Origin: Prochlorococcus marinus XMU1408
GTDB taxonomy: Bacteria; Cyanobacteriota; Cyanobacteriia; PCC-6307; Cyanobiaceae
Length of the DNA stretch: 64,000 nt
Assembly (NCBI RefSeq): GCF_003208055.1
Contig: NZ_QJUE01000004.1
Span: 44,382 to 108,381 of the forward strand
Direction: 5' to 3'
The notes under the pieces were generated by a model, which saw only the letters and a program-made list of their open reading frames with translations, did no database searches and was not told the DNA's origin. Positions within the stretch are counted from its first letter, which is position 1, and every line of letters starts with the position of its first letter. Below, one piece after another: positions 20,159-29,618 of the stretch. Made by a program: the position numbers and the translations under genes.

Positions 20159-21292
20159 ATGGCTTACTCAGAGACAAAGGTAGTTATTGGTGGTCTTGCA
20201 CATATTCCTATCATCATTGGTTTTTTCTATCTAATACGCAGACAATATACATTTGGTGCAATGTTGCGAACTGGCAAGAATGCTTTAAGCGAGAAAGTCA
20301 AAGCTGCTGCTCCTGCTAAAGCTGCTGCTGCTCCTGCTAAAGCTGCTGCTCCTGCTAAAGCTGCTGCTCCTGCTAAAGCTGCTGCTCCTGCCAAGAAGCC
20401 CCATTCAGATGTACCAGTAAACACCTATAAACCTAAAGCACCTTTCACTGGAGTAGTAACTGAAAACTATTCAGCACTCAAAGAAGGAGCGATTGGGAAA
20501 GTTCAACACATAACTTTTGATTTATCTGGAGCTGATCCTGAATTCAAATATGTTGAGGGACAAAGTTGTGGAATACTTGCTGCGGGGGAAGATGCTAAAG
20601 GCAAACCACACAGACCAAGACTTTATTCAATAGCTAGTACGAGATATGGCGATAACTTTGCTGGAAATACTCTTTCCTTATGTGTTCGCCAACTGCAATA
20701 TGAAAAAGATGGTGAAACAATAAATGGAGTTTGTTCTACTTATTTATGCAATCTCTCTCCAGGAGACAAAGTAAAAATTAGTGGACCAGTAGGCAAAGAA
20801 ATGCTTCTTCCAGAAGAAGAAGATTCAAATATCATAATGCTTGCAACGGGTACTGGCATAGCTCCTATGAGAGCATATTTAAGAAGAATGTTTGAACCTA
20901 CTGAAATTGAAAAGCATCAGTGGAATTTCAAAGGCAAAGCTTGGTTGTTTATGGGTGCACCTAAAACTTCAAACTTGCTTTACGATGATGACTTTGAGCA
21001 TTACAAATCAAAATTCCCTGAGAATCTAAGATATACAAAAGCAATCAGTAGAGAACAGAAGAATACAAAAGGAGGAAGAATGTATATTCAGGACAGAGTT
21101 CTTGAACATGCAGAAGAAATATTCAATATGATTGAGAATCCCAAGACTCATATTTATTTGTGTGGATTAAAAGGAATGGAGCCCGGAATTGATGAGGCAA
21201 TGACAACTGCAGCTGCTGCTAAAGGTTTAGATTGGTCTGAACTTAGACCAAAACTAAGAAAAGCAGGTAGATGGCATGCTGAGACATACTAG
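20159..21292 (+). CDS. petH: Ferredoxin-NADP+ oxidoreductase with membrane anchor and repeat linker
   Basis: PetH passes electrons from ferredoxin to NADP+ at the end of linear photosynthetic transport, or the reverse. The catalytic part (about 90-377) has the FAD motif RLYSIAS (RxYS), the NADP-binding ATGTGIAPMRAYLR, the CGLKGME region and the C-terminal WHAETY with the flavin-stacking Tyr. In front there is no CpcD-like phycobilisome-binding domain. Instead, residues 8-25 are a hydrophobic segment followed by basic residues, then five copies of A(3-4)PAK at 49-79. The N-terminus probably tethers the enzyme to the thylakoid through a flexible linker; that role is inferred. Confidence 0.95.
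   Translation: MAYSETKVVIGGLAHIPIIIGFFYLIRRQYTFGAMLRTGKNALSEKVKAAAPAKAAAAPAKAAAPAKAAAPAKAAAPAKKPHSDVPVNTYKPKAPFTGVVTENYSALKEGAIGKVQHITFDLSGADPEFKYVEGQSCGILAAGEDAKGKPHRPRLYSIASTRYGDNFAGNTLSLCVRQLQYEKDGETINGVCSTYLCNLSPGDKVKISGPVGKEMLLPEEEDSNIIMLATGTGIAPMRAYLRRMFEPTEIEKHQWNFKGKAWLFMGAPKTSNLLYDDDFEHYKSKFPENLRYTKAISREQKNTKGGRMYIQDRVLEHAEEIFNMIENPKTHIYLCGLKGMEPGIDEAMTTAAAAKGLDWSELRPKLRKAGRWHAETY
20303..20395 (+). repeat. 18-bp tandem repeat inside petH (A3PAK linker)
   Basis: Five tandem units of GCTGCTGCTCCTGCTAAA, the second with one extra GCT, encode A(3-4)PAK. The units are nearly base-identical, differing only at the last GCC-AAG, which points to expansion by replication slippage. The length remains a multiple of three throughout, so the reading frame is kept. 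Confidence 0.95.
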
Positions 21293-21466
21293 ATAAAGAA
21301 AAAAGTCTGGAAAGCGATAATTATTCGTTACTTTTAGAATTTTTTTTATATATTTAATAAATAAAATTCAATTTTCTCTTTAAGCATTTCATCACTAAAA
21401 GGTTGAGGAATGTTTTAAAGCAATTTGGATTACATATTTATTATTTAATTGGCAAGGAAAGTATCA

Positions 21467-22990
21467 ATGAGCATGCCAGTAACAAACCCATTGAGAATAG
21501 GTCTTCGCCAAGAGCGAGTAATACCTCCTCAATGTCTGGTTATTTTTGGGGCTTCAGGGGATTTAACACATCGAAAACTTGTTCCTGCCTTATTTGAACT
21601 CTTCAAACAAAGAAGATTACCAAGTGAATTTGCAGTTTTAGGCTGCGCAAGAAGACCGTGGACAGATGAAATATTTAAATCAAAAATGGAAGAGGCTCTC
21701 TCTTCTCAAATAAAAGAAAGTCCTAATGAATGGGAATTATTTGCTCAAAATCTTTTCTATGAACCTGTAGACCTTCAGCAACCAGAACATCTAGTAAAAC
21801 TCGGGGAAAGGCTTGAAAAAATTGATAAATTAAAAGCTACTCATGGAAATCGAACTTTTTACCTTTCAGTTTCTCCCAAATTCTATGGAAGTGGATGTAG
21901 AGCTTTAGCTGCCGCAGGATTATTGAAAGATCACAAAAGAAGTCGGGTTGTTATCGAAAAACCTTTTGGAAGAGACTTTAATAGTGCGCAATCACTTAAT
22001 TCTCTCGTTCAAAGCTGTGCGCAAGAAAGTCAGATATTTAGAATTGATCATTATTTAGGCAAAGAAACTGTTCAAAATATTCTAGTTCTTAGATTTGCAA
22101 ACACCATTTTTGAACCTATTTGGAATAGGAATTACATATCTAGTGTTCAAATTACTAGTTCCGAAACAGTTGGAGTTGAAGATCGAGCTGGTTATTACGA
22201 ATCTTCAGGAGCTCTAAGAGACATGGTTCAAAACCATCTAACTCAAATGCTTGCTCTTACAGCAATGGAACCCCCTGGACATTTTGATCCAGAAGCCATA
22301 AGAAATGAAAAGGCCAAAGTTCTTCAAGCAGCCAAACTTGCCAATGAAGAAAAACCTTGGGAATGTTGTGTTAGAGGCCAATATTCAAAGGGAGGTAGCA
22401 ATGAAGAACCACTCCTTGGATATAGAGAAGAGCCAGGAGTTAATCCAAACAGCACAACTGAAACATATGTTGCTATGAAACTATTCATAGATAATTGGAG
22501 GTGGCAAGGAGTCCCTTTTTATGTAAGGACCGGTAAACGACTAGCAAAAAGGCTTAGCGAGGTAGTTCTAACTTTTAGAGAAGCCCCTGTTCATCTTTTT
22601 GATGCAGCAGGAGGTTGTCCTACTTCAAACCAATTAATTCTTAGGATTCAACCCAACGAAGGTGCCGAATTTAGTTTTGAAGTCAAATCGCCTGGTTCAG
22701 GTATGAGAAGTAGACCTGTAAATATGGAGTTTTCCTATGACGAATCCTTTGGCGAGCCTTCAGATGAAGGATATGTAAGACTTCTTGCTGATGCAATGCT
22801 AGGAGATCCCACTTTGTTTACTCGTAGTGATGAAGTAGAAGCTGCTTGGCGTTTATACACTCCTTTGCTTGAAATGATTGAAGATTCCCCTTGGGAATTA
22901 CCTGTTTATCAATATGAATCAAGGACATGGGGCCCTACTGAATCAGATTTACTAATAGGTAAAGATCAACTTTTATGGAGAAGGCCCTGA
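21467..22990 (+). CDS. zwf: Glucose-6-phosphate 1-dehydrogenase
   Basis: First enzyme of the oxidative pentose phosphate pathway, giving NADPH in darkness. It has the nucleotide-binding GASGDLTHRKL near the N-terminus, the catalytic RIDHYLGKE containing the active-site His/Lys, and the C-terminal DRD-like dehydrogenase domain. I take ATG at 21467 (507 aa) because AAGGAAAG sits about 7 nt upstream; a TTG at 21449 would add six residues. opcA follows on the same strand after 38 bp, the standard cyanobacterial zwf-opcA pair. Confidence 0.97.
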   Translation: MSMPVTNPLRIGLRQERVIPPQCLVIFGASGDLTHRKLVPALFELFKQRRLPSEFAVLGCARRPWTDEIFKSKMEEALSSQIKESPNEWELFAQNLFYEPVDLQQPEHLVKLGERLEKIDKLKATHGNRTFYLSVSPKFYGSGCRALAAAGLLKDHKRSRVVIEKPFGRDFNSAQSLNSLVQSCAQESQIFRIDHYLGKETVQNILVLRFANTIFEPIWNRNYISSVQITSSETVGVEDRAGYYESSGALRDMVQNHLTQMLALTAMEPPGHFDPEAIRNEKAKVLQAAKLANEEKPWECCVRGQYSKGGSNEEPLLGYREEPGVNPNSTTETYVAMKLFIDNWRWQGVPFYVRTGKRLAKRLSEVVLTFREAPVHLFDAAGGCPTSNQLILRIQPNEGAEFSFEVKSPGSGMRSRPVNMEFSYDESFGEPSDEGYVRLLADAMLGDPTLFTRSDEVEAAWRLYTPLLEMIEDSPWELPVYQYESRTWGPTESDLLIGKDQLLWRRP

Positions 22991-23028
22991 AAAAATTGAA
23001 ACTTAATTTTTTATTTAAACCTAATTAA

Positions 23029-24336
23029 ATGTCTCCTCAGTTAACACTTCAAACACCTCTTCAGCTACCCCCAGCTGAAATACCAACTTATCTTGATCAA
23101 CTCTGGGCTCATGAAGAAAGAGGAGATAAAGGAGCTAACACTTTTTGTTTAATAATCTGGCAACCAGCATGGATTGAACAGAAACTTGTCAAAAGTGGAA
23201 AACTATCTGGACCAATAGTTGGTAGTCAACGAGTTGATCTAATAGAAGCTGCAAGACAAATTATTTTAGATGGAGAGCTTCCTAACAGTACTTCTCCACT
23301 AGATTTTAGAGTTCAATCTTCAATCGAAAGCAAAGAATTCTTAAGAGATGTAGAGGACCTTAGAGGACAACACATTGATACCTCAATCAGCAATTTGCAG
23401 CCACGCAGATTAATAACAATTGCACCAACAATTGAAAAAGAAAATAATTTAGAAACTCTTGTAGCGGCATATTGCCCACTTCCCGAAGAAGGCGGAGGCA
23501 AATCGGCTTGCGGCGACGTTATTGTTTTAAGAGGGAATAAAACTGCAATTAATGATGGACTTGAGATAGTTGAGACACTTGTTCCAGATGAACTTCCATC
23601 CTGGTTGTGGTGGAATGGAAGAATTGACGAGGCTCCTGATTTCCTTAAGGCTCTAGCTCTGCCAAATAGAAGATTAATTATAGATACTGCATTAGGGGAG
23701 CCTGCAGACTGCTTAAGTTTGTTGCTTCAAAGGATCAAATCTGGACAAGCAGTAAACGATCTAAATTGGCTTCGGCTAAGAGGTTGGAGAGAAACATTAG
23801 CAATGGTATTTGATCCACTTCAAAGAAGAAATGTACTTAATAATTTAGAAAAAATTGATATTGATATTCAAGGCTCTCAATCAGTTCAAGGTCTTTTGTT
23901 AGCTGCATGGATAGCCGATCGTCTCAATTGGAAACTACGAAATTGTGTATCATCAAAAAAAGATCATATAAAAGTAAATTTTATCCGTCCTGATAAGGCC
24001 ATAGTTGCAGTTAGCTTGACTTCTTTACCAATAGGTAAGCCAAGCATTAATCCAGGTCAAATTGTAGGTCTGAGACTCATTGCAAGAGATAACAATAAAC
24101 AAAAAAATGATATATGTGTGATTCTTGCATCAGAATCTGGGGAATGCATGCGATTGGAAGCTGGTGGTATGGCAAGAATGGAACTCATAGAGCAAGTTGT
24201 TCCCATACAAAAAAGTTCTTTAGAAAATGATGTAGCTCGTTTACTATCTAGCAGCAGAGGTAATACAAGCCCACTACTTGCAAGTGCTACACCAATAGCC
24301 ATTGAAATACTTAATTTAGTTAATCAATACGAATAG
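23029..24336 (+). CDS. opcA: Glucose-6-phosphate dehydrogenase assembly protein OpcA
   Basis: OpcA activates and helps assemble Zwf under redox control in cyanobacteria. The 435-aa protein shows the family's central features: VAAYCPLPEEGGGKSACGDVIVL with its conserved cysteines, the LPSWLWWNG motif, and LNWLRLRGWRE. It sits directly after zwf, as in other cyanobacteria, and precedes the CobB-like gene by 12 bp. Assignment from motifs plus synteny is secure. Confidence 0.95.
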   Translation: MSPQLTLQTPLQLPPAEIPTYLDQLWAHEERGDKGANTFCLIIWQPAWIEQKLVKSGKLSGPIVGSQRVDLIEAARQIILDGELPNSTSPLDFRVQSSIESKEFLRDVEDLRGQHIDTSISNLQPRRLITIAPTIEKENNLETLVAAYCPLPEEGGGKSACGDVIVLRGNKTAINDGLEIVETLVPDELPSWLWWNGRIDEAPDFLKALALPNRRLIIDTALGEPADCLSLLLQRIKSGQAVNDLNWLRLRGWRETLAMVFDPLQRRNVLNNLEKIDIDIQGSQSVQGLLLAAWIADRLNWKLRNCVSSKKDHIKVNFIRPDKAIVAVSLTSLPIGKPSINPGQIVGLRLIARDNNKQKNDICVILASESGECMRLEAGGMARMELIEQVVPIQKSSLENDVARLLSSSRGNTSPLLASATPIAIEILNLVNQYE

Positions 24337-24348
24337 ATTAGTAAATAA

Positions 24349-25716
24349 ATGGCATGCGTAATTTCTGCTAGCTCTAGTAATAGTGGAAAAACACTTTTAT
24401 GCCTCCTTTTGATTGCTTGGTTAAAAAGTATCAAAAAAACAGTTCAACCTTTTAAAGTTGGCCCAGATTATTTAGATCCTCAACAACTCAGTGCAGTATC
24501 AAACAAAGCTTGTAGAAATCTAGATTTAATTCTTTCTGGTGAGAAATGGGTGAAAGAAAGTTTTAATCACTTTGGAGGATTAACTGATTTTTCTATAGTT
24601 GAGGGGGTAATGGGATTATTTGATGGAATTGGAAGTAGCTCAAAAGGAAGTACAGCTGAATTAGCTAAAGTTCTAGGCCTGCCAATAGTCCTTATTGTTG
24701 ATGCCAGGGGGAAAGCTGCGTCACTAGCAGCATTAATAAAAGGTTTCCAAGAACACGATAAGGAATTAAAAATTGAAGGAATTGTTTTAAATAATGTTCA
24801 AACCCCCAGACACGAAAAAATTTTATTGGAAGTCCTTTCTCAAATCAATGTAAAACCTTTAGGTTGCATTCCTAAATGTCAAGACTTATACCTTCCATCT
24901 AGGCATCTTGGCTTGGCTCCAATTCATGAGATTCAAAATTTAGATATAAAAGTTAAAAAGTGGGCATCCATAGCTAAAAATTATTTAGATGTTGAAAGTT
25001 TTAAAAAACTTTTATTACCTCATAAATCCCAAGATAAGATAATTAATTATTTACCAAAGAAAGATTCAGGATTAGTTCACCCAATTGCCATCGCTGAAGA
25101 TGAGGCTTTCCATTTTAGATATCAAGAAACAAAAGAATTATTAGAAAAGAATGGGATGCCAACTATTAGATGGAAGCCTCTTGAAAACAAACAAATTCCC
25201 AACGAAGCAAAAGGATTAATAATTCCTGGTGGTTTTCCTGAGCAACATGCAGAACAATTAAGCAACTCAAAAATCAGCTTGAAGTCTATAAATATATTTG
25301 CAAAAAAATTTCCAATATATGCCGAATGTGGAGGAATGATGCTTTTAGGTAAAAGTATATTTGACTTAGAGGGGAAGGAACATTCAATGGCTGGAATATT
25401 ACCTTTTAAGGCAAAAAAGGGAAACCTAAAAATCGGTTATCGAGAAGCAATAAGTAAAAATAAAAGTCCTGTTATTGATCCTGGTAATAAACTAATTGGG
25501 CATGAATTTCATCGTTGGGAAATAATTAATGAAAAACATAACTCAGAAATAAATCCCTTATGGGATATAAAGGGATGGAATATAGAATTAAAAAATGAAG
25601 GTTTTTGTAATCATTTAATTCATGCAAGCTGGATCCATCTTCATTGGGCAAGCTCTCCAGAGATTCTGAATAATTGGAAGAAAACAGTTATTAATTGTTC
25701 CAAAGAATCAGCTTAA
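24349..25716 (+). CDS. cobB: Cobyrinic acid a,c-diamide synthase
   Basis: A CobB/CbiA-type enzyme that amidates cobyrinate side chains in (pseudo)cobalamin synthesis, using ATP and glutamine. The 455-aa protein has an N-terminal P-loop-like domain (ISASSSNSGKT, KVGPDYLDP) and a C-terminal class I glutaminase-like domain. The glutaminase domain has the catalytic Cys327 in YAECGGMM and a downstream GHEFH histidine. CobB and CbiA are names for the anaerobic/aerobic pathway forms and cannot be separated here. It converges on the helicase gene with 16 bp between stops. Confidence 0.93.
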   Translation: MACVISASSSNSGKTLLCLLLIAWLKSIKKTVQPFKVGPDYLDPQQLSAVSNKACRNLDLILSGEKWVKESFNHFGGLTDFSIVEGVMGLFDGIGSSSKGSTAELAKVLGLPIVLIVDARGKAASLAALIKGFQEHDKELKIEGIVLNNVQTPRHEKILLEVLSQINVKPLGCIPKCQDLYLPSRHLGLAPIHEIQNLDIKVKKWASIAKNYLDVESFKKLLLPHKSQDKIINYLPKKDSGLVHPIAIAEDEAFHFRYQETKELLEKNGMPTIRWKPLENKQIPNEAKGLIIPGGFPEQHAEQLSNSKISLKSINIFAKKFPIYAECGGMMLLGKSIFDLEGKEHSMAGILPFKAKKGNLKIGYREAISKNKSPVIDPGNKLIGHEFHRWEIINEKHNSEINPLWDIKGWNIELKNEGFCNHLIHASWIHLHWASSPEILNNWKKTVINCSKESA

Positions 25717-25732
25717 GAAAAAGGTTTAAAAC

Positions 25733-27199
25733 CTAATCGATTAATAATTTTTCTAAAATAGTTTGATACTTGTTGTTTTTTTTATCATCACCAACGATCC
25801 AAACTGCTTTACTTGCTCTGCTAACAGCCACATATACAAGACGTCTTCTAAATTCAAGATCTTTAGGCCAAAAGACATCAGAGGTAATGAAAACTTCGCC
25901 AAATGTACTTCCTTGACTCCTATGAATTGTAAGGACTGAAGCAGGACCTAATGAAGCGAATGAATCTCTAATAAAAAAGAAAAGTTTCCAGATCAAAGGA
26001 CTATTTTTCTTCCCTTTCTCTCGCGCCTGTTTACTCAATTCATTCAAAGCAAAGTCTAAATCAATACGAGATTTAGATCCTATTTGAGGCATTAACCTCA
26101 AAGAAAATTCTTTTTGATCGCAAGTAACAACCTTAACTACCTGAGTTTCAACGATAGGCAAAGAATATTCAAAATCATTATGGATTCCTAAAGAAGCCAA
26201 GTCAAAACTATTAGGTATTACATCTTCTACAATCATCTCTCTATTTGAACTAATCAAAATATCTGGTTCTTCCCCAATCTCACTTTCATTCAATGAGGCA
26301 TTTATCATTACAGCCTTACGACTAATTAAAACCTCTCCAGGCAAAACCTGATATTGATCAGCCATATCGCCATGAATAGCTCTTCTTGCATGAGGGACTA
26401 AATTATCAACAATTCGATTCGTGTAGCACAAAATTCTTGCTTGATCATAATCATCCTCTAAAGATGATTGCCTCAATGAAACCTTTGCCTTTTCGAGCCA
26501 ATTTTTTCTATCTAATATTCCAACATTACCTTTTTTAGAATTAATAATTGGCAAAATTGGTGGCTGATGACAAGGGATTTCGCCATCTCTAATAATTTTT
26601 GCCAATTTCAAAACAGGTCCTTGATGACGAACAACTTCCTTGAGTTCAGTATTAACTGCTCGTTTCATCAAAAAAACTGAGCTAAAACTTTCTCCAACTG
26701 GGGGAAGTTGAGCAGGATCTCCAACAAAGACCAAACGTGTCGAATTGCATCTAGCACATTCAAGAGTGATTTCTAATAATGTGGCATCAATCATTGATGC
26801 TTCATCAATTAAAACAAGTCCTAAATTCTCCAAAGAGCTCTCGGTTTGATCTGTTCTTTCACATATTTCTATATCTGCTTGTCTTTTTAATTTAAGTCGA
26901 AGCAAACGGTGAATAGTAGAGGGAAACCATGTAGGTTGAATAGCTTCATTTCTTAAACCCTCTCTTAGTACACCGACAGCTTTATGAGTAGGTGCAACTA
27001 CAGTCCAACACAAACCCAGGTCATCAACCTTTTTTAAAAATTTCATAGATAAATAGGTTTTTCCGCTGCCAGCAAAACCTTTCATTACAAAGGGTTTAAA
27101 GGAATATGGGGTCTTCAACCATTCACAAAATAATTCAAGAGATTTTTCTTGATCCTTAGTTAAAACAACTTTATCAGCATTTATTTTTATTTCTTTCAC
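25733..27199 (-). CDS. RecD-like SF1 DNA helicase (AAA_30/UvrD_C_2)
   Basis: The 488-aa protein is a superfamily 1 helicase of the RecD/TraA/Dda type: Walker A KGFAGSGKTYLS near residue 41, Walker B LVLIDEASMID, motif III GDPAQLPPVGE, and C-terminal motifs VLTIHRSQGSTFGEV and YVAVSRAS. No RecB or RecC gene is nearby and the N-terminal RecD2 extension is missing, so it is a standalone helicase, perhaps Dda-like in replication-fork or repair work. Start ATG overlaps the previous gene's stop by 4 bp (ATGA), implying translational coupling. Confidence 0.9.
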   Translation of the reverse strand: MKEIKINADKVVLTKDQEKSLELFCEWLKTPYSFKPFVMKGFAGSGKTYLSMKFLKKVDDLGLCWTVVAPTHKAVGVLREGLRNEAIQPTWFPSTIHRLLRLKLKRQADIEICERTDQTESSLENLGLVLIDEASMIDATLLEITLECARCNSTRLVFVGDPAQLPPVGESFSSVFLMKRAVNTELKEVVRHQGPVLKLAKIIRDGEIPCHQPPILPIINSKKGNVGILDRKNWLEKAKVSLRQSSLEDDYDQARILCYTNRIVDNLVPHARRAIHGDMADQYQVLPGEVLISRKAVMINASLNESEIGEEPDILISSNREMIVEDVIPNSFDLASLGIHNDFEYSLPIVETQVVKVVTCDQKEFSLRLMPQIGSKSRIDLDFALNELSKQAREKGKKNSPLIWKLFFFIRDSFASLGPASVLTIHRSQGSTFGEVFITSDVFWPKDLEFRRRLVYVAVSRASKAVWIVGDDKKNNKYQTILEKLLID

Positions 27200-27711
27200 A
27201 CAGAAAATAATCCAATCATTTGCAAAAGATGCAAAGGGGATCCAATAAATAAAATACCTGGCAAGGCAACACTGGGGCCCAGAAGACTTCCCACTAAAAC
27301 CTCTATTTTTGTATGCCCCAAAGATTCTTTTAAAGTGGTTTCGGAGGATGATTCATTGAAATTAATTTTTGAAATCTGATTTACTTTTGCTGCAGTCAAG
27401 CCTGCCGATCTTCTTATTCCAGAAGCGTCATACATCACTATAAAAGCAATCGTTGACGCCAAAGCAAATAGAGGATCATCAAAACCGAGCTGAAGTCCAA
27501 CGCCTGCAGCTGTTCCTGTTACTAAAGCCGAATGGCTTGAAGGCATACCTCCTGTTTCTATCAGCACAGATGGACGCCACCTTTGCTTGAAAATTAATTC
27601 AAATAATAATTTAGACAATTGAGCAAGACCACATGCAGCTAGACCCCATGCCAAGACTGCATTATCAAGAATAAAAACAAATTGATTTTCTAAAGCTGGA
27701 TTAATATTCAT
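27196..27711 (-). CDS. Divergent PAP2 family (DUF212) membrane phosphatase-like protein
   Basis: A 171-aa protein with about four hydrophobic segments and the DUF212 signature [13 protein letters not shown] plus MYDASGIRR. The family is distantly related to type 2 phosphatidic acid phosphatases, and the SSHS core suggests phosphatase chemistry. It overlaps crtE by 4 bp upstream and the helicase by 4 bp downstream. Adjacency to crtE invites the guess that it acts on prenyl or lipid phosphates, which is inference only. Confidence 0.88.
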   Translation of the reverse strand: MNINPALENQFVFILDNAVLAWGLAACGLAQLSKLLFELIFKQRWRPSVLIETGGMPSSHSALVTGTAAGVGLQLGFDDPLFALASTIAFIVMYDASGIRRSAGLTAAKVNQISKINFNESSSETTLKESLGHTKIEVLVGSLLGPSVALPGILFIGSPLHLLQMIGLFSV

Positions 27712-28607
27712 CTATCTCTGTTTGTTATGTAATCAGCCAATGCAAGTAGAGGTTTTGATTTATCTGACCAAGGCTTAAGAGCATTTTTTGCTTGATCCAC
27801 TAAAGAATCTGCTCTCTTTCTTGATTCATCAAGACCAAGTAATTTGGGATAAGTAGTCTTGTCTGCAATTAAATCTTTACCAGCTGTTTTACCCAATATT
27901 TCACTACTTGCTGTCACATCAAGAATGTCATCAATTATTTGAAATGCCAAACCAATACCTCTTGCATATACACGTAATGCTTCCAAAAGCTTCTCATCTG
28001 CTCCACCAATTAATGCTCCGCAAGTTACGCATGCTTTAAGCAAAGCTCCTGTTTTATGAAGATGAATATATTCTAAGGTTTCTAAATCTACTTCCTTACC
28101 CTCACAATCTAGATCAACTACTTGTCCACCAACTAGTCCAGGAGCACCTGCAACTAAAGAAAGTTCTCCGACCACTTTTAAAAGTCTTTCTGATGAAACA
28201 CCCTTTGTTCGTATTGATACCATCTCAAAGGCTCTTGTCAAAAGCGCATCTCCAGCAAGTATGGCTACTGCATCCCCGTAGACTTTATGATTTGTAGGTC
28301 GCCCTCTACGAAGATCGTCATTATCCATTGAAGGTAGGTCATCATGGATAAGAGACATTGTATGAATCATTTCTAGAGCAACTGCAGTAGGGAGAGCTTT
28401 TTCAATCTCACCTCCAGCAAGTTCACAAGCAGCAAGACAAAGTATCGGCCTTAACCTTTTCCCCCCGGCCAAAAGGGAATAACGCATAGATTCTCTTAAT
28501 TTTTCTGGCTTTTCAGGGCCTAGAGACGCATCTAGCGCATCTTCAACTTGAGTCCTAGATTTCTCTAGATACTCAGCGAAGTCAAAAGAAGCGATTGCTT
28601 CCTGCAT
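27708..28607 (-). CDS. crtE: Geranylgeranyl diphosphate synthase
   Basis: This prenyltransferase makes GGPP for carotenoids, chlorophyll phytol and quinones. The 299-aa protein has [19 protein letters not shown] and SARM IIDDILD, the two Asp-rich Mg2+-diphosphate sites, and GGKRLRP near the N-terminus. A short product-chain geranylgeranyl enzyme is the usual cyanobacterial role. It lies in a minus-strand run with folD 42 bp upstream and DUF212 overlapping downstream. Confidence 0.95.
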   Translation of the reverse strand: MQEAIASFDFAEYLEKSRTQVEDALDASLGPEKPEKLRESMRYSLLAGGKRLRPILCLAACELAGGEIEKALPTAVALEMIHTMSLIHDDLPSMDNDDLRRGRPTNHKVYGDAVAILAGDALLTRAFEMVSIRTKGVSSERLLKVVGELSLVAGAPGLVGGQVVDLDCEGKEVDLETLEYIHLHKTGALLKACVTCGALIGGADEKLLEALRVYARGIGLAFQIIDDILDVTASSEILGKTAGKDLIADKTTYPKLLGLDESRKRADSLVDQAKNALKPWSDKSKPLLALADYITNRDR

Positions 28608-28649
28608 GCAAAAAATCGATTCCTATCAATTCTCTCAGGACATTGTGAT

Positions 28650-29561
28650 TCATGGAAGTAAATGACTAATAGTTAAAGGTAATCCACAATGTTTCTGCCA
28701 CCTATCAACTGTATTTGCTAGAAGCATTGTTACTGTCATAGGCCCCACGCCGCCAGGGACTGGAGAATAAGCAGCTACTTTATTTTCAATTTCAAATATC
28801 TTTACATCTCCACAAAGTTTAGTTTTTTCACTTTTTTGCAAATTCTTTTTAACAGAAGGAAGTCTATGAATGCCTACATCAATAACTATGGAATTCTCTC
28901 TTATGTGTTCTTCCCCAATTAGATAGGGTTTACCAGCAGCTACAACAATTAAATCAGCTTCTCTAGTCAAAGAAGGTAAATCTTTAGTTCTTGAATGAGC
29001 AATCGTGACAGTCGCATTAGCAGCTTCAAGCATTAAAGCCATTGGCTTCCCCACAAGGATGCTTCTTCCAACTACTACTGCTCGTTTACCTTCAATTTCG
29101 ATATGATTCCTTTTTAGAAGAGCCATTACTCCAGCAGGCGTACACGATCTAGGTCCTTTCTCTCCCTTTATTAATAGTCCAAGGTTCAAAGGGTGTAATC
29201 CATCAGCATCCTTATCAGGATTTATTCTGCTAAGCAAACAGGCTTCATTAAGATGAGACGGTAATGGAAGTTGCAACAAAATCCCATCAACTTTGTCTTC
29301 ATCATTCAACCCTTTAATAATTTCTATTAGTTCCTCCAACGAAATATCTTCTTTTAAATGTTTAGCAAAACTCTTTACACCTATTCTTTGGCATGCTTTC
29401 TCCTTGTAATTCACATAAACTCCACTTGCAGGATCGTTACCGACCCTTATAACTGCAAGGCCTGGTGAACGTTTCGCAACTTCTAGTCCAGATTCGATAG
29501 TCTGTTGAAGTATAAGCTCAATTTCCTGAGCAAGTTTTTTTCCATCTAAAATGTTTGCCAT
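28650..29561 (-). CDS. folD: Bifunctional methylene-THF dehydrogenase/cyclohydrolase
   Basis: FolD interconverts 5,10-methylene-, methenyl- and 10-formyl-tetrahydrofolate. The 303-aa protein has YVNYKEKAC with the catalytic Lys, the [10 protein letters not shown] and NPDKDADG motifs, [11 protein letters not shown] for NADP binding, and the C-terminal [10 protein letters not shown]. It is probably the first gene of the folD-crtE-DUF212-helicase run and is divergent from the 7TM-HD gene. Confidence 0.97.
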   Translation of the reverse strand: MANILDGKKLAQEIELILQQTIESGLEVAKRSPGLAVIRVGNDPASGVYVNYKEKACQRIGVKSFAKHLKEDISLEELIEIIKGLNDEDKVDGILLQLPLPSHLNEACLLSRINPDKDADGLHPLNLGLLIKGEKGPRSCTPAGVMALLKRNHIEIEGKRAVVVGRSILVGKPMALMLEAANATVTIAHSRTKDLPSLTREADLIVVAAGKPYLIGEEHIRENSIVIDVGIHRLPSVKKNLQKSEKTKLCGDVKIFEIENKVAAYSPVPGGVGPMTVTMLLANTVDRWQKHCGLPLTISHLLP

Positions 29562-29618
29562 AAATAAAACGAATACAATTTCAATTGATCAACCCATTAA
29601 ACCTAGATTTGTGTTTAG

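Noticed and set aside
20227..20424. Minus-strand ORF with Gly/Ala repeats antisense to petH
   Set aside because: It is the reverse reading of the A3PAK-coding repeat; the 18-bp period keeps all frames open. The plus frame is a clear FNR.
25733..27199. RecBCD-type exonuclease complex
   Set aside because: Only a RecD-like helicase is present without RecB or RecC; neighbours are crtE and DUF212, so a standalone helicase is called.
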